From Litorivita sp050633545 (GTDB lineage: Bacteria; Pseudomonadota; Alphaproteobacteria; Rhodobacterales; Rhodobacteraceae): a stretch of 64,000 nucleotides of DNA. Positions 25,962 through 34,056 of this stretch are shown here, piece by piece. The stretch lies in assembly GCA_050633545.1 (NCBI GenBank), contig JBOEGS010000001.1:434001-498000 (forward strand). The letters run 5' to 3'. The position numbers were made by a program, and so were the translations under genes. How positions within the stretch are numbered: position 1 is the stretch's first letter; every line of letters starts with the position of its first letter. Under the pieces are notes generated by a model. It ran no database searches. It was given only the letters and a program-made list of their open reading frames with translations, and was not told the origin of the DNA.

Positions 25962-26387
25962 ATGAACAGCCTGTCCGATCTTCAAAACTGGCTCGACGAG
26001 GTGACCCGCGCCTATGCGACCGCGGATCGTGATCTCATCCGGCCCTATATTTTGGTGCCTTTGACCATTGTGAACCCGCGCGGCACGTTGGTCCACGAGG
26101 ACCAAGCCGGCGTTGACCGCTATCTCGATTACTATCTGGACAGCGGCAAATTGCATGGGGTCACCGATGCCATTCGTCTGGCAAAGGATCTGGTGCCGCT
26201 GGGCGAGGGCCGCGTTCTGGCAACCTACGAGAGCCATTACCTGCGCGGCGCCACCTATGTCACGCAGCCCTATATGTCCTCGGCCGAACTGGTGCTCGAC
26301 GGCGGGCGTTGGAAGATCGCGAAAATCAACACAGAGGTGGAGCCGGTGCAATGGCGCTCCATCGAGACATTGCGGCCGCACGGATAG
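25962..26387 (+). CDS. NTF2/SnoaL-like small protein
   Basis: A 141-residue protein with the outline of the SnoaL/NTF2 cone fold: an N-terminal helix (LQNWLDEVTRAYATADRDLI), then strands with VNPRGTLVH and a tail YESHYLRG.. SSAELVLDGGRWKIAKINTEV. This last part is the conserved core of such proteins. No catalytic Asp-His pair is obvious, so activity (isomerase, cyclase or binding) is unknown. It is inserted between thiolase and FadB-like genes, which points to a role connected to acyl-CoA oxidation. Confidence 0.75.
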   Translation: MNSLSDLQNWLDEVTRAYATADRDLIRPYILVPLTIVNPRGTLVHEDQAGVDRYLDYYLDSGKLHGVTDAIRLAKDLVPLGEGRVLATYESHYLRGATYVTQPYMSSAELVLDGGRWKIAKINTEVEPVQWRSIETLRPHG

Positions 26388-26428
26388 CGGCGACTTTGAC
26401 ATCAACCCACCCTTTGGGAGAGAGTTAC

Positions 26429-28630
26429 ATGACTGACTTTACAATGAAAAAAGAGAGCGACGGCGTCGCGATCATCACTTGGGATTGCCCCGGAAAATCG
26501 ATGAATGTGATGTCCACCGAGGCGCTGATGCACCTTGACGGATTGATCGACGATGCGCTGGCCGATGAGGCGGTCAAAGGCATCGTCATCACCTCGGGCA
26601 AAAAGGATTTTGCCGGCGGGATGGATTTGAACGCGCTGGCCGACATGAAAACATCGGCGGGCGACAATCCGGCCGAGGGCCTGTTCAACGGCATCATGCA
26701 AATGCACGGCGCGCTGCGCAAAATCGAACGCGCGGGCATGGACGCCAAGACCAACAAAGGCGGCAAGCCGATCGCGGCGGCCCTTCCGGGCACGGCGGCG
26801 GGCATCGGGCTTGAACTGCCGCTCGCCACGCACCGCATCTTTGTGGCCGACAACCCCAAGGCCAAACTGGGCTTGCCCGAAATTCTTGTCGGCATCTTCC
26901 CCGGCGCGGGCGGGACCACGCGTCTGGTGCGTAAATTGGGCGTCATGGGCGCCTCGCAATATCTGCTGCAAGGGCAGATGGTCGCCCCCGCGAAAGCCAA
27001 AGCCGCAGGCATCATCGACGAGGTTGTCGCCGATCCGGTGGGTGCCGCGCGCGCATGGGTCTTGTCGGCCACGGATGCCGATATCCTCAAGCCGTGGGAT
27101 GCCAAGGGCTATAAAATGCCCGGCGGTGCGCCCTATCACCCTGCGGGTTTCCAGACGATGGTCGGCGCAAACGCCATGGTCAACGGCCAGACCCAAGGCG
27201 CCTTCCCTGCGGCCAAAGCGCTGCTCTCGGCGGTCTATGAAGGCGCATTGGTGCCCTTCGACACCGCCCTCAAGATCGAGGCGCGCTGGTTCACCCATGT
27301 GCTGATGAACCCCTCCTCGGCGGCAATGATCCGCTCGCTCTTCCTCAACAAGGAAGCCTTGGAAAAAGGCGCGAACCGCCCCGAAGCCCCCGACCAGCGG
27401 GTCAAGAAATTGGGCGTCATGGGCGCGGGCATGATGGGCGCGGGCATTGCTTTGGTTTCGGCCCTCGCGGGCATCGAAGTGGTCTTGATCGACCAGAAAC
27501 AAGAAGCCGCCGACAAGGGCAAAGCCTATTCCGAGGCCTATCTCGACAAAGGGATTTCGCGCAAGAAAATCACCGCCGAGAAGAAAGAAGCGGTGCTTGG
27601 CCTGATCACGGCGACCACGGATTATGACGCGCTCAAGGATGCGGATCTGATCATCGAGGCGGTCTTCGAAGACCCCGCGATCAAGGCCGAAGTGACCAAG
27701 AACGTCGAAGCGGTGATCCCCGCCGATTGCATCTATGCCTCCAACACCTCGACCTTGCCGATCACGGCGCTGGCGGGGGCTTCGTCGCGCCCCGAGCAGT
27801 TCATCGGCATCCACTTCTTCTCGCCCGTCGAGAAGATGGCGCTGGTCGAGATCATCAAAGGCAAGGACACAGGCCCGCGCGCCGTGGCCAAGGCGCTCGA
27901 TTATGTGCGCCAGATCCGCAAAACCCCGATTGTCGTCAATGACGAGCGCTTCTTCTACGCCAACCGCTGCATCATCCCCTACCTCAACGAGGGCGCGCGG
28001 ATGGTCACCGAAGGCGTGGCGCCCGCATTGGTCGATAATGCCGCGCGGCTCTTGGGTATGCCCGTCGGTCCGCTGCAATTGATGGACGAGACCTCGCTCG
28101 ATCTGGGTGTGAAAATCGCCAAGGCCACCAAAGCGGCGATGGGCGATGCCTATCCCGCCGATGCCAAACCTGTTGACGATCTGATGTTCGCCATGGTGGA
28201 TGCGGGCCGTTTGGGCCGCAAATCCAAGGCCGGTTTCTTCAACTATGACGAAAAGGGCAAGCGGCTGAACTATTGGGAAGGTCTGGCGGAGCATTGCCCG
28301 CGTCTGGACGAGCAACCCGACCTGATCGAGGTGCAGCACCGTTTGATGTTTGCGCAGGTTCTCGAAGCCGTGCGCGCCCTCGAAGAGGGTGTTCTCGAAG
28401 ACATCCGCGAAGGCGATGTCGGCGCGATCCTTGGCTGGGGCTTTGCGCCTTGGTCCGGCGGTCCGTTCTCGTGGCTCGACATCATCGGCACGCCCTATGC
28501 GGCCGAACGCTGTGACGCCTTGGCCGAGAAATTCGGCCCGCGCTTCACCTGCCCCGATTTGCTGCGCGAAATGGGCGATAAGGCGCAAAGCTTCTACGGT
28601 CGCTTTGGCTCCAACGCCGCCGCGGCGTAA
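26429..28630 (+). CDS. fadB: FadB/FadJ-type enoyl-CoA hydratase / 3-hydroxyacyl-CoA dehydrogenase
   Basis: A 733-residue multifunctional enzyme for the middle steps of beta-oxidation. Residues 1-200 are a crotonase domain (oxyanion-hole GGMDLNAL, catalytic Glu129 in AAGIGLELPL and Glu151 in GLPEILVG). The NAD domain has G332-A-G334-M-M-G337 and the ASNTSTLPIT loop, with the catalytic His in IGIHFFSPV. The C-terminal domain (about 520-733) is present. The start at 26429 has a GGGAGAGAG site; the longer frame to 26309 overlaps the NTF2-like gene. It is followed by a strong terminator, so it is the last gene of the cluster. FadB or FadJ cannot be distinguished. Confidence 0.94.
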   Translation: MTDFTMKKESDGVAIITWDCPGKSMNVMSTEALMHLDGLIDDALADEAVKGIVITSGKKDFAGGMDLNALADMKTSAGDNPAEGLFNGIMQMHGALRKIERAGMDAKTNKGGKPIAAALPGTAAGIGLELPLATHRIFVADNPKAKLGLPEILVGIFPGAGGTTRLVRKLGVMGASQYLLQGQMVAPAKAKAAGIIDEVVADPVGAARAWVLSATDADILKPWDAKGYKMPGGAPYHPAGFQTMVGANAMVNGQTQGAFPAAKALLSAVYEGALVPFDTALKIEARWFTHVLMNPSSAAMIRSLFLNKEALEKGANRPEAPDQRVKKLGVMGAGMMGAGIALVSALAGIEVVLIDQKQEAADKGKAYSEAYLDKGISRKKITAEKKEAVLGLITATTDYDALKDADLIIEAVFEDPAIKAEVTKNVEAVIPADCIYASNTSTLPITALAGASSRPEQFIGIHFFSPVEKMALVEIIKGKDTGPRAVAKALDYVRQIRKTPIVVNDERFFYANRCIIPYLNEGARMVTEGVAPALVDNAARLLGMPVGPLQLMDETSLDLGVKIAKATKAAMGDAYPADAKPVDDLMFAMVDAGRLGRKSKAGFFNYDEKGKRLNYWEGLAEHCPRLDEQPDLIEVQHRLMFAQVLEAVRALEEGVLEDIREGDVGAILGWGFAPWSGGPFSWLDIIGTPYAAERCDALAEKFGPRFTCPDLLREMGDKAQSFYGRFGSNAAAA

Positions 28631-28651
28631 GCACAGTCCCTATAAAACGGC

Positions 28652-28682
28652 AAAAGGCGCGTCCCTCGGGGCGGGCCTTTTT
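28652..28682 (+). terminator. Rho-independent terminator after the FadB-like gene
   Basis: The stem AAAAGGC.. pairs with GCCTTTT, with an inner CGTCCC / GGGGCG stem, followed by a run of five T residues. The minus strand also carries a T-run, so it can serve the convergent DUF3237 gene. Confidence 0.85.
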
Positions 28683-28708
28683 CATTTCAATTCAGATATT
28701 TACATTCA

Positions 28709-29176
28709 TCACAGAACTTCGAACACGTCGTATTCCACCGCAGTGGCGGTGCGCTTGCCGACCCCCACCGCGATCATCCGGTTCATCCATGCGTATTGCG
28801 GCGCGGCGGTTTCAAAAAACGGCGCGGTGCGAAAATAATAGTCTGACGCAGGCACATCCTCGCCACTGGCCAGCCGCGTTTTGATCGCATCGGTGATCGT
28901 ATGCACGCCGCGATAGGCCATCGCAATCAGCGCCCCGTCGTCGGTTTCAAGCACGATGCGCACATCGACTTTGGCGTGGTCCGCTTCGGCGCGAATCCAA
29001 TCGGCCCCGTCCGGCAGGACCGTGCCGCGCAGCCGCGCGCCCTCGAACCACCCGCCGGTGACCGGCACGATGATCGTGCCCCTGCCCGAGGGCGCGCGCA
29101 AATCCTGCGCGGCGGCGATATCGAGAGAGAGGCGAAACAGGGGGGCGGTTTGCAAAGGGGGGATCGGGCGGGTCAT
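28709..29176 (-). CDS. DUF3237-family protein
   Basis: A 155-residue protein of the DUF3237 family, with the two-sheet outline of the family: SGRGTIIVPVTGGWFEG, VLPDGADWIRAEADHAKVDVR, and the late APQYAWMNRMIAVGVGKR. The family often sits near aromatic or alkanoate catabolism genes, but its reaction is not known. It is a single gene on the minus strand, convergent with the fadB-like gene, sharing the hairpin at 28652-28682 as terminator. Confidence 0.87.
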   Translation of the reverse strand: MTRPIPPLQTAPLFRLSLDIAAAQDLRAPSGRGTIIVPVTGGWFEGARLRGTVLPDGADWIRAEADHAKVDVRIVLETDDGALIAMAYRGVHTITDAIKTRLASGEDVPASDYYFRTAPFFETAAPQYAWMNRMIAVGVGKRTATAVEYDVFEVL

Positions 29177-29228
29177 CGGGCGGCTCCTGCGCTATTGGCA
29201 CTCTACCATAGGGGCCTTGCGGCAAATG

Positions 29229-29263
29229 AAAAGGCGCGCCCCGATGAACGAGGGCGCGCCTTT
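29229..29263 (-). terminator. terminator of the Cys-less Hint gene
   Basis: An 11-bp perfect stem (AAAGGCGCGCC / GGCGCGCCTTT, loop 12) lies 60 bases downstream of the minus-strand Hint gene, with a short T-run on the minus strand. It resembles a Rho-independent terminator. Confidence 0.75.
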
Positions 29264-29324
29264 GGCGTTGCTGGAACTGGTTACGCGGACAAACCGGTGC
29301 GGGCGCGGCGGCCCCTTTGGCGTC

Positions 29325-30008
29325 TCAGGCGGCGCTGGTTGCGGCGCGGCGGAGTTTGCGGCCGGATTCGGCGGCTTTGATTTCGGCCTCGATAAAGGTC
29401 GCGAGGGCCAAGGCCTCTTCCATCGGCAGAATTTGATAGGCGGCCTCTTTGGGGGTCTCGAAGACATCGTTCAAAAGATCGCGCTCGGCGGGGCAATGGA
29501 ACAGGGCGCCGGAATTGGCGAAAACCACATGGTCCTCTTCGAAGTGCAGGCAGATGATCTCCATCTCGCCGCGCGGGGCGACGGGGGCAATCTCGCGCAG
29601 CCCTTCAAGCGCTTTGGCGGGGATCAAGGCAAAGGGATCGCCGAGCATCTCTTCGGCGGCGTCGCTTTCGACCATCACGCCTTGGCTGGGCAAAAGATAC
29701 ATGGTTTCGAGGTTGCCCAAAGCATGGGCGGGCACTTCGAGCGGCCAAAAGCGCGTCGGGCAAGGGGTCTCGCCGTTCCACAATTTGCGGCGGGTGATGC
29801 CGGTGACCACTTGCAAACCGCCGTCAAAGGTCAGGACCTTGTCGCCCTTGGCAACCGCTTCGATCGGGCGCCATCCCAGCGAGGTGGCGACTTTGGTGCC
29901 CGCCACGATGCCCGATTGCACACCGACCGCGCCGCCATCATAGGCGCCGGTGGTCTCTGTCATACGTTTGTTGGTTCCCCCCAGAACCGCAGCTTTCCAT
30001 CCAAACAT
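29325..30008 (-). CDS. Hint_2-like domain protein without the catalytic cysteine
   Basis: A 227-residue protein whose residues about 32-180 match the Hint domain of roseobacter surface proteins: GIVAGTKVATSLGWRPIEAVAKGDKVLTFD aligns with the C-F-x-x-G-T.. start of Hint_2 (split: SGIVAGTKV, then RPIEAVAKGDKV). The position of the nucleophilic Cys appears to be Gly (SGIVAGT), while EVPAHALGN, LLPSQGVMVES and FALIPAKAL keep the rest of the fold. There is no signal peptide or RTX repeat. Such proteins are common in this bacterial group with unknown function. A GGGATAA site precedes the ATG. The gene has its own terminator. Confidence 0.75.
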   Translation of the reverse strand: MFGWKAAVLGGTNKRMTETTGAYDGGAVGVQSGIVAGTKVATSLGWRPIEAVAKGDKVLTFDGGLQVVTGITRRKLWNGETPCPTRFWPLEVPAHALGNLETMYLLPSQGVMVESDAAEEMLGDPFALIPAKALEGLREIAPVAPRGEMEIICLHFEEDHVVFANSGALFHCPAERDLLNDVFETPKEAAYQILPMEEALALATFIEAEIKAAESGRKLRRAATSAA

Positions 30009-30231
30009 TCTGTTTATCCCTTATCCTACCGATCTTTGCCGGTGGTTTTCCAATCTGGGCCAGTGGCAGCCGACCCGTTTTCAGCAACACCCCCATTTGC
30101 AGTGATTCCAAAGGCTCTGCTGGGCCGAGAAAGGGGCGTGATTGGGGCATTTTTGCGAATTCGTCACCAAAGGCGGTATCGCGCAGTGATTGTCGCCGAA
30201 AATGGCGGTAAAAAACCGCGATTCTCTGCCC

Positions 30232-30879
30232 TTAGGTAAAGGAATAGTTAAACCGCGCGATGTCTTTGGCGCAGATTTTAGCCAAATGCGCCGCATCTGA
30301 TTCGGAGTAATAGCTGCGGTAATCGCGGGCGCGCTTTGAGGCATTGGCGCGCGGCAGGGCCAGATCAAAGCCCAGATGCGCCGCAAGGGGGGCGGCGTCG
30401 CGCTCGAAATGCTCCAGCCGGATATAGGCATCGCACCGCTCGGTCCCGTCCGCCGCGCGCATATAGGAGCCGTAATCGGATGCGCCGATGCTGTCGGCGG
30501 TTTGCGGATGGGTCAAAAACCTTGAGAAATCATTGGCCTTGGCCAGATGCACCGCCGGATGGTCGAACCCCTGCGCGCGCAGCCAGTGGTAATAGCTCAC
30601 CATCCGGTCCCACGGGTTGCGCACCAAGGTGAAGGTGAAAAACGCCTCTGCCTCCTCGGCAGTGATCAGCCCGTCCAGATCGGCCAAGGTGGAATGTTTC
30701 CAGATCCGCCCCGCCGCCGTCATTTCCTTGAGCTTGCCGCGCCGGTTGCGCGCCTTGGGCGTGTCGCCCGCCATCAGATCATCCTTCATCGCCCGCGCCT
30801 CCAGCGCCAAGGCCATCGCCGTGCCGCCGGTTTTCGGGATATGGATAAAGATATAGCGGCGCCCGCGCGAAATGATCAT
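30232..30879 (-). CDS. sulfotransferase family 2 protein
   Basis: A 215-residue protein of the sulfotransferase superfamily, using PAPS. The 5'-phosphosulfate loop HIPKTGGTAMAL is near the N-terminus, and the 3'-phosphate-binding TFTLVRNPWDRMVSYYHWL follows. The start at 30879 was selected because it precedes the conserved IFIHIPKTGG strand directly. The open frame upstream (to 31164) is GC-rich low-complexity sequence. The likely substrate is a surface carbohydrate, but none is indicated. It is divergent from the acyl-CoA synthetase gene with a 238-bp GC-rich spacer. Confidence 0.87.
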   Translation of the reverse strand: MIISRGRRYIFIHIPKTGGTAMALALEARAMKDDLMAGDTPKARNRRGKLKEMTAAGRIWKHSTLADLDGLITAEEAEAFFTFTLVRNPWDRMVSYYHWLRAQGFDHPAVHLAKANDFSRFLTHPQTADSIGASDYGSYMRAADGTERCDAYIRLEHFERDAAPLAAHLGFDLALPRANASKRARDYRSYYSESDAAHLAKICAKDIARFNYSFT

Positions 30880-31117
30880 GGGCGCAGAGTAACGCCAGAT
30901 CGCGCAGGCGCAATATGGCGCGATATCGCGCAGGGATATGCCCCCCGCGCCCGCGCCCCGCGCCCGAGCACCCGAGCGCAGGCGCGGGGGCAATAGCGCC
31001 CTGCCCGTGGGCGCGCGGGGGGGCGGCGGTTTGGGGCAATATTTGCCCGCGCGCCCCTTTTCAATCGCGCCATTCGCGCGCATTCTGCCAAGCGGAATTT
31101 GCGGGAGGAGAGACGCG

Positions 31118-32746
31118 ATGGGATGGCTGCGCGACGAGACGGGACTTGAGAAAACCAAAGCCAATTACACGGCGCTGACGCCGCTGTCGTTCTTGCAGCG
31201 GGCCAAATTGGTCTATCCCACCCGCGAGGCGGTGGTTTACGGCGGCTTTCGCAAGACCTACGCCGAATATCATGACCGCGTGACGCGACTGGCTTCGGCG
31301 CTGACCAAATTGGGGGTCGCATCGGGCGATGTGGTGGCGACGGTCCTGCCCAACCTGCCCGCGCAATGCGAGGCGCATTTTGCCGTGCCCGCCTGCGGTG
31401 CGGTGCTCAACGCGATCAACACGCGGCTGGAGCAGGACACGATCACCTATATCCTGACCCACGGCGAGGCCAAGGTGGTGCTGTGTGATCCGCAATTCCT
31501 GCCCGTGGTCGCCGCCGCCATCGAGGCGATGGAGGGTGCCAGACCCACGCTGATCGAAGTGGCCGACCCGCAGGCGGGCGTGCAGGCCCATGGGCATTAT
31601 CTGGAATACGAGGATTTGATCGCCACGGGCGATGCGGATTTCGAATGGATCATGCCCGAGGACGAATGGGAGAGCATCGCGCTCAATTACACCTCCGGCA
31701 CCACGGGGCGGCCCAAGGGCGTGGTCTATCATCACCGCGGTGCCTATCTGAACGCCATGGGGCAAATCCTCAGCTGGCAAATGGTGCTTTACCCGCGCTA
31801 CCTGACCATTGTGCCGCTCTTTCATTGCAACGGCTGGTGCCACACATGGATGATGCCCGCGCTTGGCGGCACGGTGATTTGTTGCCGCGACATCACCGCG
31901 CCCGCGATTTTCAACGCCATCGCCGATGAGGGGGCGACCCATTTCGGCGGCGCGCCGATTGTGCTCAATATGCTGATCAACGCGCCCGAGGATCAAAAAC
32001 GCGCCTTTGACCACACGGTCGAGGTCTTTACCGCAGGCGCGCCCCCCGCCCCCGCCACATTGGGCGCGATTGAAACCATGGGCTTCAATATCACCCATGT
32101 TTACGGGCTGACGGAAACCTACGGCCCCGCCACCGAATGCACATGGGACGAGGACCGCATGGGCCATTTGCAAGGGGCATCGCGCGCCGAGGTCAAATCG
32201 CGCCAAGGCGTGCCAATGCCCGTGCATGAGGCGATCACGGTTCTGGACGAGAACCGTGACCAAATCCCGATGGATGGCGCAACCCAAGGGCAGATTTCCT
32301 TTCGCGGCAACGGGGTGATGAAGGGCTATTTCAAAAACCCTCAGGCCACCGCCGAGGCCTTTGCGGGCGGGTGGTTCCATTCGGGCGATATCGCCGTGCA
32401 ACATCCCGACAGCTATGTGCAAATCTCGGACCGCGCCAAAGACATCATCATTTCGGGCGGCGAGAATATTTCCTCGGTCGAGGTCGAGGCGGCGTTGATG
32501 AACCATCCTTCGGTGCTATTGTGCGCCGTGGTCGCCAAACCCGACGAGAAATGGGGCGAGGTGCCTTGCGCCTTTGTGGAGTTGAAAGACGGGGCCACGG
32601 CGGATGAGGCCGCGTTGATCGCCTTTGCCCGTGATCGCCTCGCAGGGTTCAAATGCCCCAAACGCGTGGTGTTCCAAGAGCTTCCCAAAACCTCCACGGG
32701 CAAAATCCAGAAATTCGAATTGCGCGGGTTGGCCAGAACCCTGTGA
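31118..32746 (+). CDS. acyl-CoA synthetase (AMP-forming)
   Basis: A 542-residue ligase of the ANL superfamily that activates a carboxylic acid with ATP and CoA. The P-loop-like YTSGTTGRPKG, the A5 motif YGLTETYGPATEC and A8 FHSGDIAVQHPDSYVQISDRAKD are intact, and the catalytic Lys is in KTSTGKIQKF. The N-terminal ALTPLSFLQRAKLVYPTR is typical of the medium-chain acyl-CoA synthetase branch; DmdB of the DMSP pathway is a neighbour in this group, so the substrate is uncertain. The ATG at 31118 follows GGGAGGAG. It could feed the beta-oxidation cluster 3 kb to the left. A long GC-rich open frame upstream is ignored. Confidence 0.9.
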   Translation: MGWLRDETGLEKTKANYTALTPLSFLQRAKLVYPTREAVVYGGFRKTYAEYHDRVTRLASALTKLGVASGDVVATVLPNLPAQCEAHFAVPACGAVLNAINTRLEQDTITYILTHGEAKVVLCDPQFLPVVAAAIEAMEGARPTLIEVADPQAGVQAHGHYLEYEDLIATGDADFEWIMPEDEWESIALNYTSGTTGRPKGVVYHHRGAYLNAMGQILSWQMVLYPRYLTIVPLFHCNGWCHTWMMPALGGTVICCRDITAPAIFNAIADEGATHFGGAPIVLNMLINAPEDQKRAFDHTVEVFTAGAPPAPATLGAIETMGFNITHVYGLTETYGPATECTWDEDRMGHLQGASRAEVKSRQGVPMPVHEAITVLDENRDQIPMDGATQGQISFRGNGVMKGYFKNPQATAEAFAGGWFHSGDIAVQHPDSYVQISDRAKDIIISGGENISSVEVEAALMNHPSVLLCAVVAKPDEKWGEVPCAFVELKDGATADEAALIAFARDRLAGFKCPKRVVFQELPKTSTGKIQKFELRGLARTL

Positions 32747-32914
32747 ACGGCCCGCATCGCGGCGCGCCTTTGGGGCAGGTTTGCGGCGCGTTTGCCGCGC
32801 GTTTTCGGGCGGGATTCAAACGGGGCGGTTGATCAATTGCCGCCGCCCGCCCCCGCGTGCTAGGCTGCCTGTCAAAGAGGCCGCAGCACCGATAAGGCCA
32901 GAGCAGATTTAACG

Positions 32915-33940
32915 ATGACCGCACTTAAGAAATTTGACCGGATCGAAGCGGCGGGCCTGTGGCGCGAGCGCCCCGATGCGCAGCGCGTCGAGGTGATTGT
33001 CTCGGTGGGCGATGCGACTTTGGTGATCACCAATATGCGCGATATGGCCTTGGCGCATTGGTCTTTGCCCGCGGTCGAGCGCGCCAATCCCGGACAGGTC
33101 CCTGCGATTTTCCATCCCGACGGGGTGCCCGAAGAGACGCTGGAACTGGGCGAGGATGCCGCCGAGATGATCGAGGCGATCGAGACCCTGCGCAGCGCCA
33201 TCGCGCGGCGGCGTCCACGTCCGGGGCGGCTGCGGCTGATGGCGACGGTCTCGCTGTTTGCCGCCATTGGCGCGCTGGGGGTGTTCTGGCTGCCCGAGGC
33301 CAGCTTGCAACACGCGCTCAAGGTGGTCCCGCAAGTCAAACGCGCCGAAATCGGCAACGGTCTGCTCAAAAACATCCGCCGCGTCGCGGGGGCACCGTGC
33401 AGCGCGCCGCAAAGCGTCGAGGCCCTGGCACGGCTGGGCGCGCGGCTGCCTGCGCCCCATGGCGGCGGGCGGTTGGTGGTGGTGCGTTCTGGCATCGAGG
33501 TCAGCACCCATTTGCCTGGCGGCACGGTGATCTTGGGCCGCGCCTTGGTCGAGGATTATGAGGAACCCGATGTGGTCGCGGGCTATATCATCGCCGAGCG
33601 GCTGCGCGCGCAGATCACCGACCCTTTGGAGCCTTTGCTGCGCGAGGCGGGGTTGGTGGCGACGTTCCGGCTGCTGCTGACCGGCGCGCTGAGCGAAGGG
33701 GCCTTGCAAGAATATGCCGAAACGCTGCTGCGCCGCGCGCCTGCGCCGCTGCCCGACAGCGCGCTCTTGGCGGGATTTGATGCATGGGCCGTGCGCGCCA
33801 CCCCCTATGCTTTGGCCGTGGATATCACCGGCGACAGCACCGCTGCCTTGATCGAAAACGACCCCTACCGCAGCGCCGCCCCCGCCCCCGTCATCACCGA
33901 TGGCGACTGGCTGCGATTGCAGGTGATTTGCGGCGGCTGA
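32915..33940 (+). CDS. single-pass membrane protein with degenerate M48-like region
   Basis: A 341-residue protein of no recognised family. Residues 1-100 are soluble, 107-127 form one transmembrane helix (LMATVSLFAAIGALGVFWL), and 130-341 should be on the other face. Residues 186-235 resemble the core of M48 peptidases: VVVRSGIEVSTHLPGGTVILGRALVEDYEE (split as VVVRSGIEVS, HLPGGTVILG) is followed by VAGYIIAERLRAQ, which would align with the HExxH helix but reads AERLR, losing both zinc His and keeping the Glu. This is a proposal by eye. The gene stands alone, divergent from nothing, and ends near a terminator. Confidence 0.7.
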   Translation: MTALKKFDRIEAAGLWRERPDAQRVEVIVSVGDATLVITNMRDMALAHWSLPAVERANPGQVPAIFHPDGVPEETLELGEDAAEMIEAIETLRSAIARRRPRPGRLRLMATVSLFAAIGALGVFWLPEASLQHALKVVPQVKRAEIGNGLLKNIRRVAGAPCSAPQSVEALARLGARLPAPHGGGRLVVVRSGIEVSTHLPGGTVILGRALVEDYEEPDVVAGYIIAERLRAQITDPLEPLLREAGLVATFRLLLTGALSEGALQEYAETLLRRAPAPLPDSALLAGFDAWAVRATPYALAVDITGDSTAALIENDPYRSAAPAPVITDGDWLRLQVICGG

Positions 33941-33967
33941 GGGGCCCAGCTTGCCATCCGGCCAAGG

Positions 33968-33997
33968 AAAAAGCCCCGCGCGCGGCGCAGGGCTTTC
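33968..33997 (-). terminator. terminator between two convergent genes
   Basis: The stem AAAGCCC / GGGCTTT with an inner GC-rich part is followed on the minus strand by a T-run (TTTTTCC). It ends the SPOR protein gene on the minus strand and may also stop the plus-strand gene before it. Confidence 0.75.
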
Positions 33998-34056
33998 ATG
34001 GGCTATCTCGCGATGATCGGGCCTGACCTATCGCCATCACCGATGCGCTGGTCTTC

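Noticed and set aside
26402..28588. Frame of 728 codons antisense to the fadB-like gene.
   Set aside because: The real gene on the plus strand has all motifs; the opposite frame has none and is a GC-rich shadow.
30938..31117. In-frame 60-codon extension of the acyl-CoA synthetase.
   Set aside because: It is Pro/Arg/Gly-rich low-complexity sequence, and the ATG at 31118 has a much better ribosome site.
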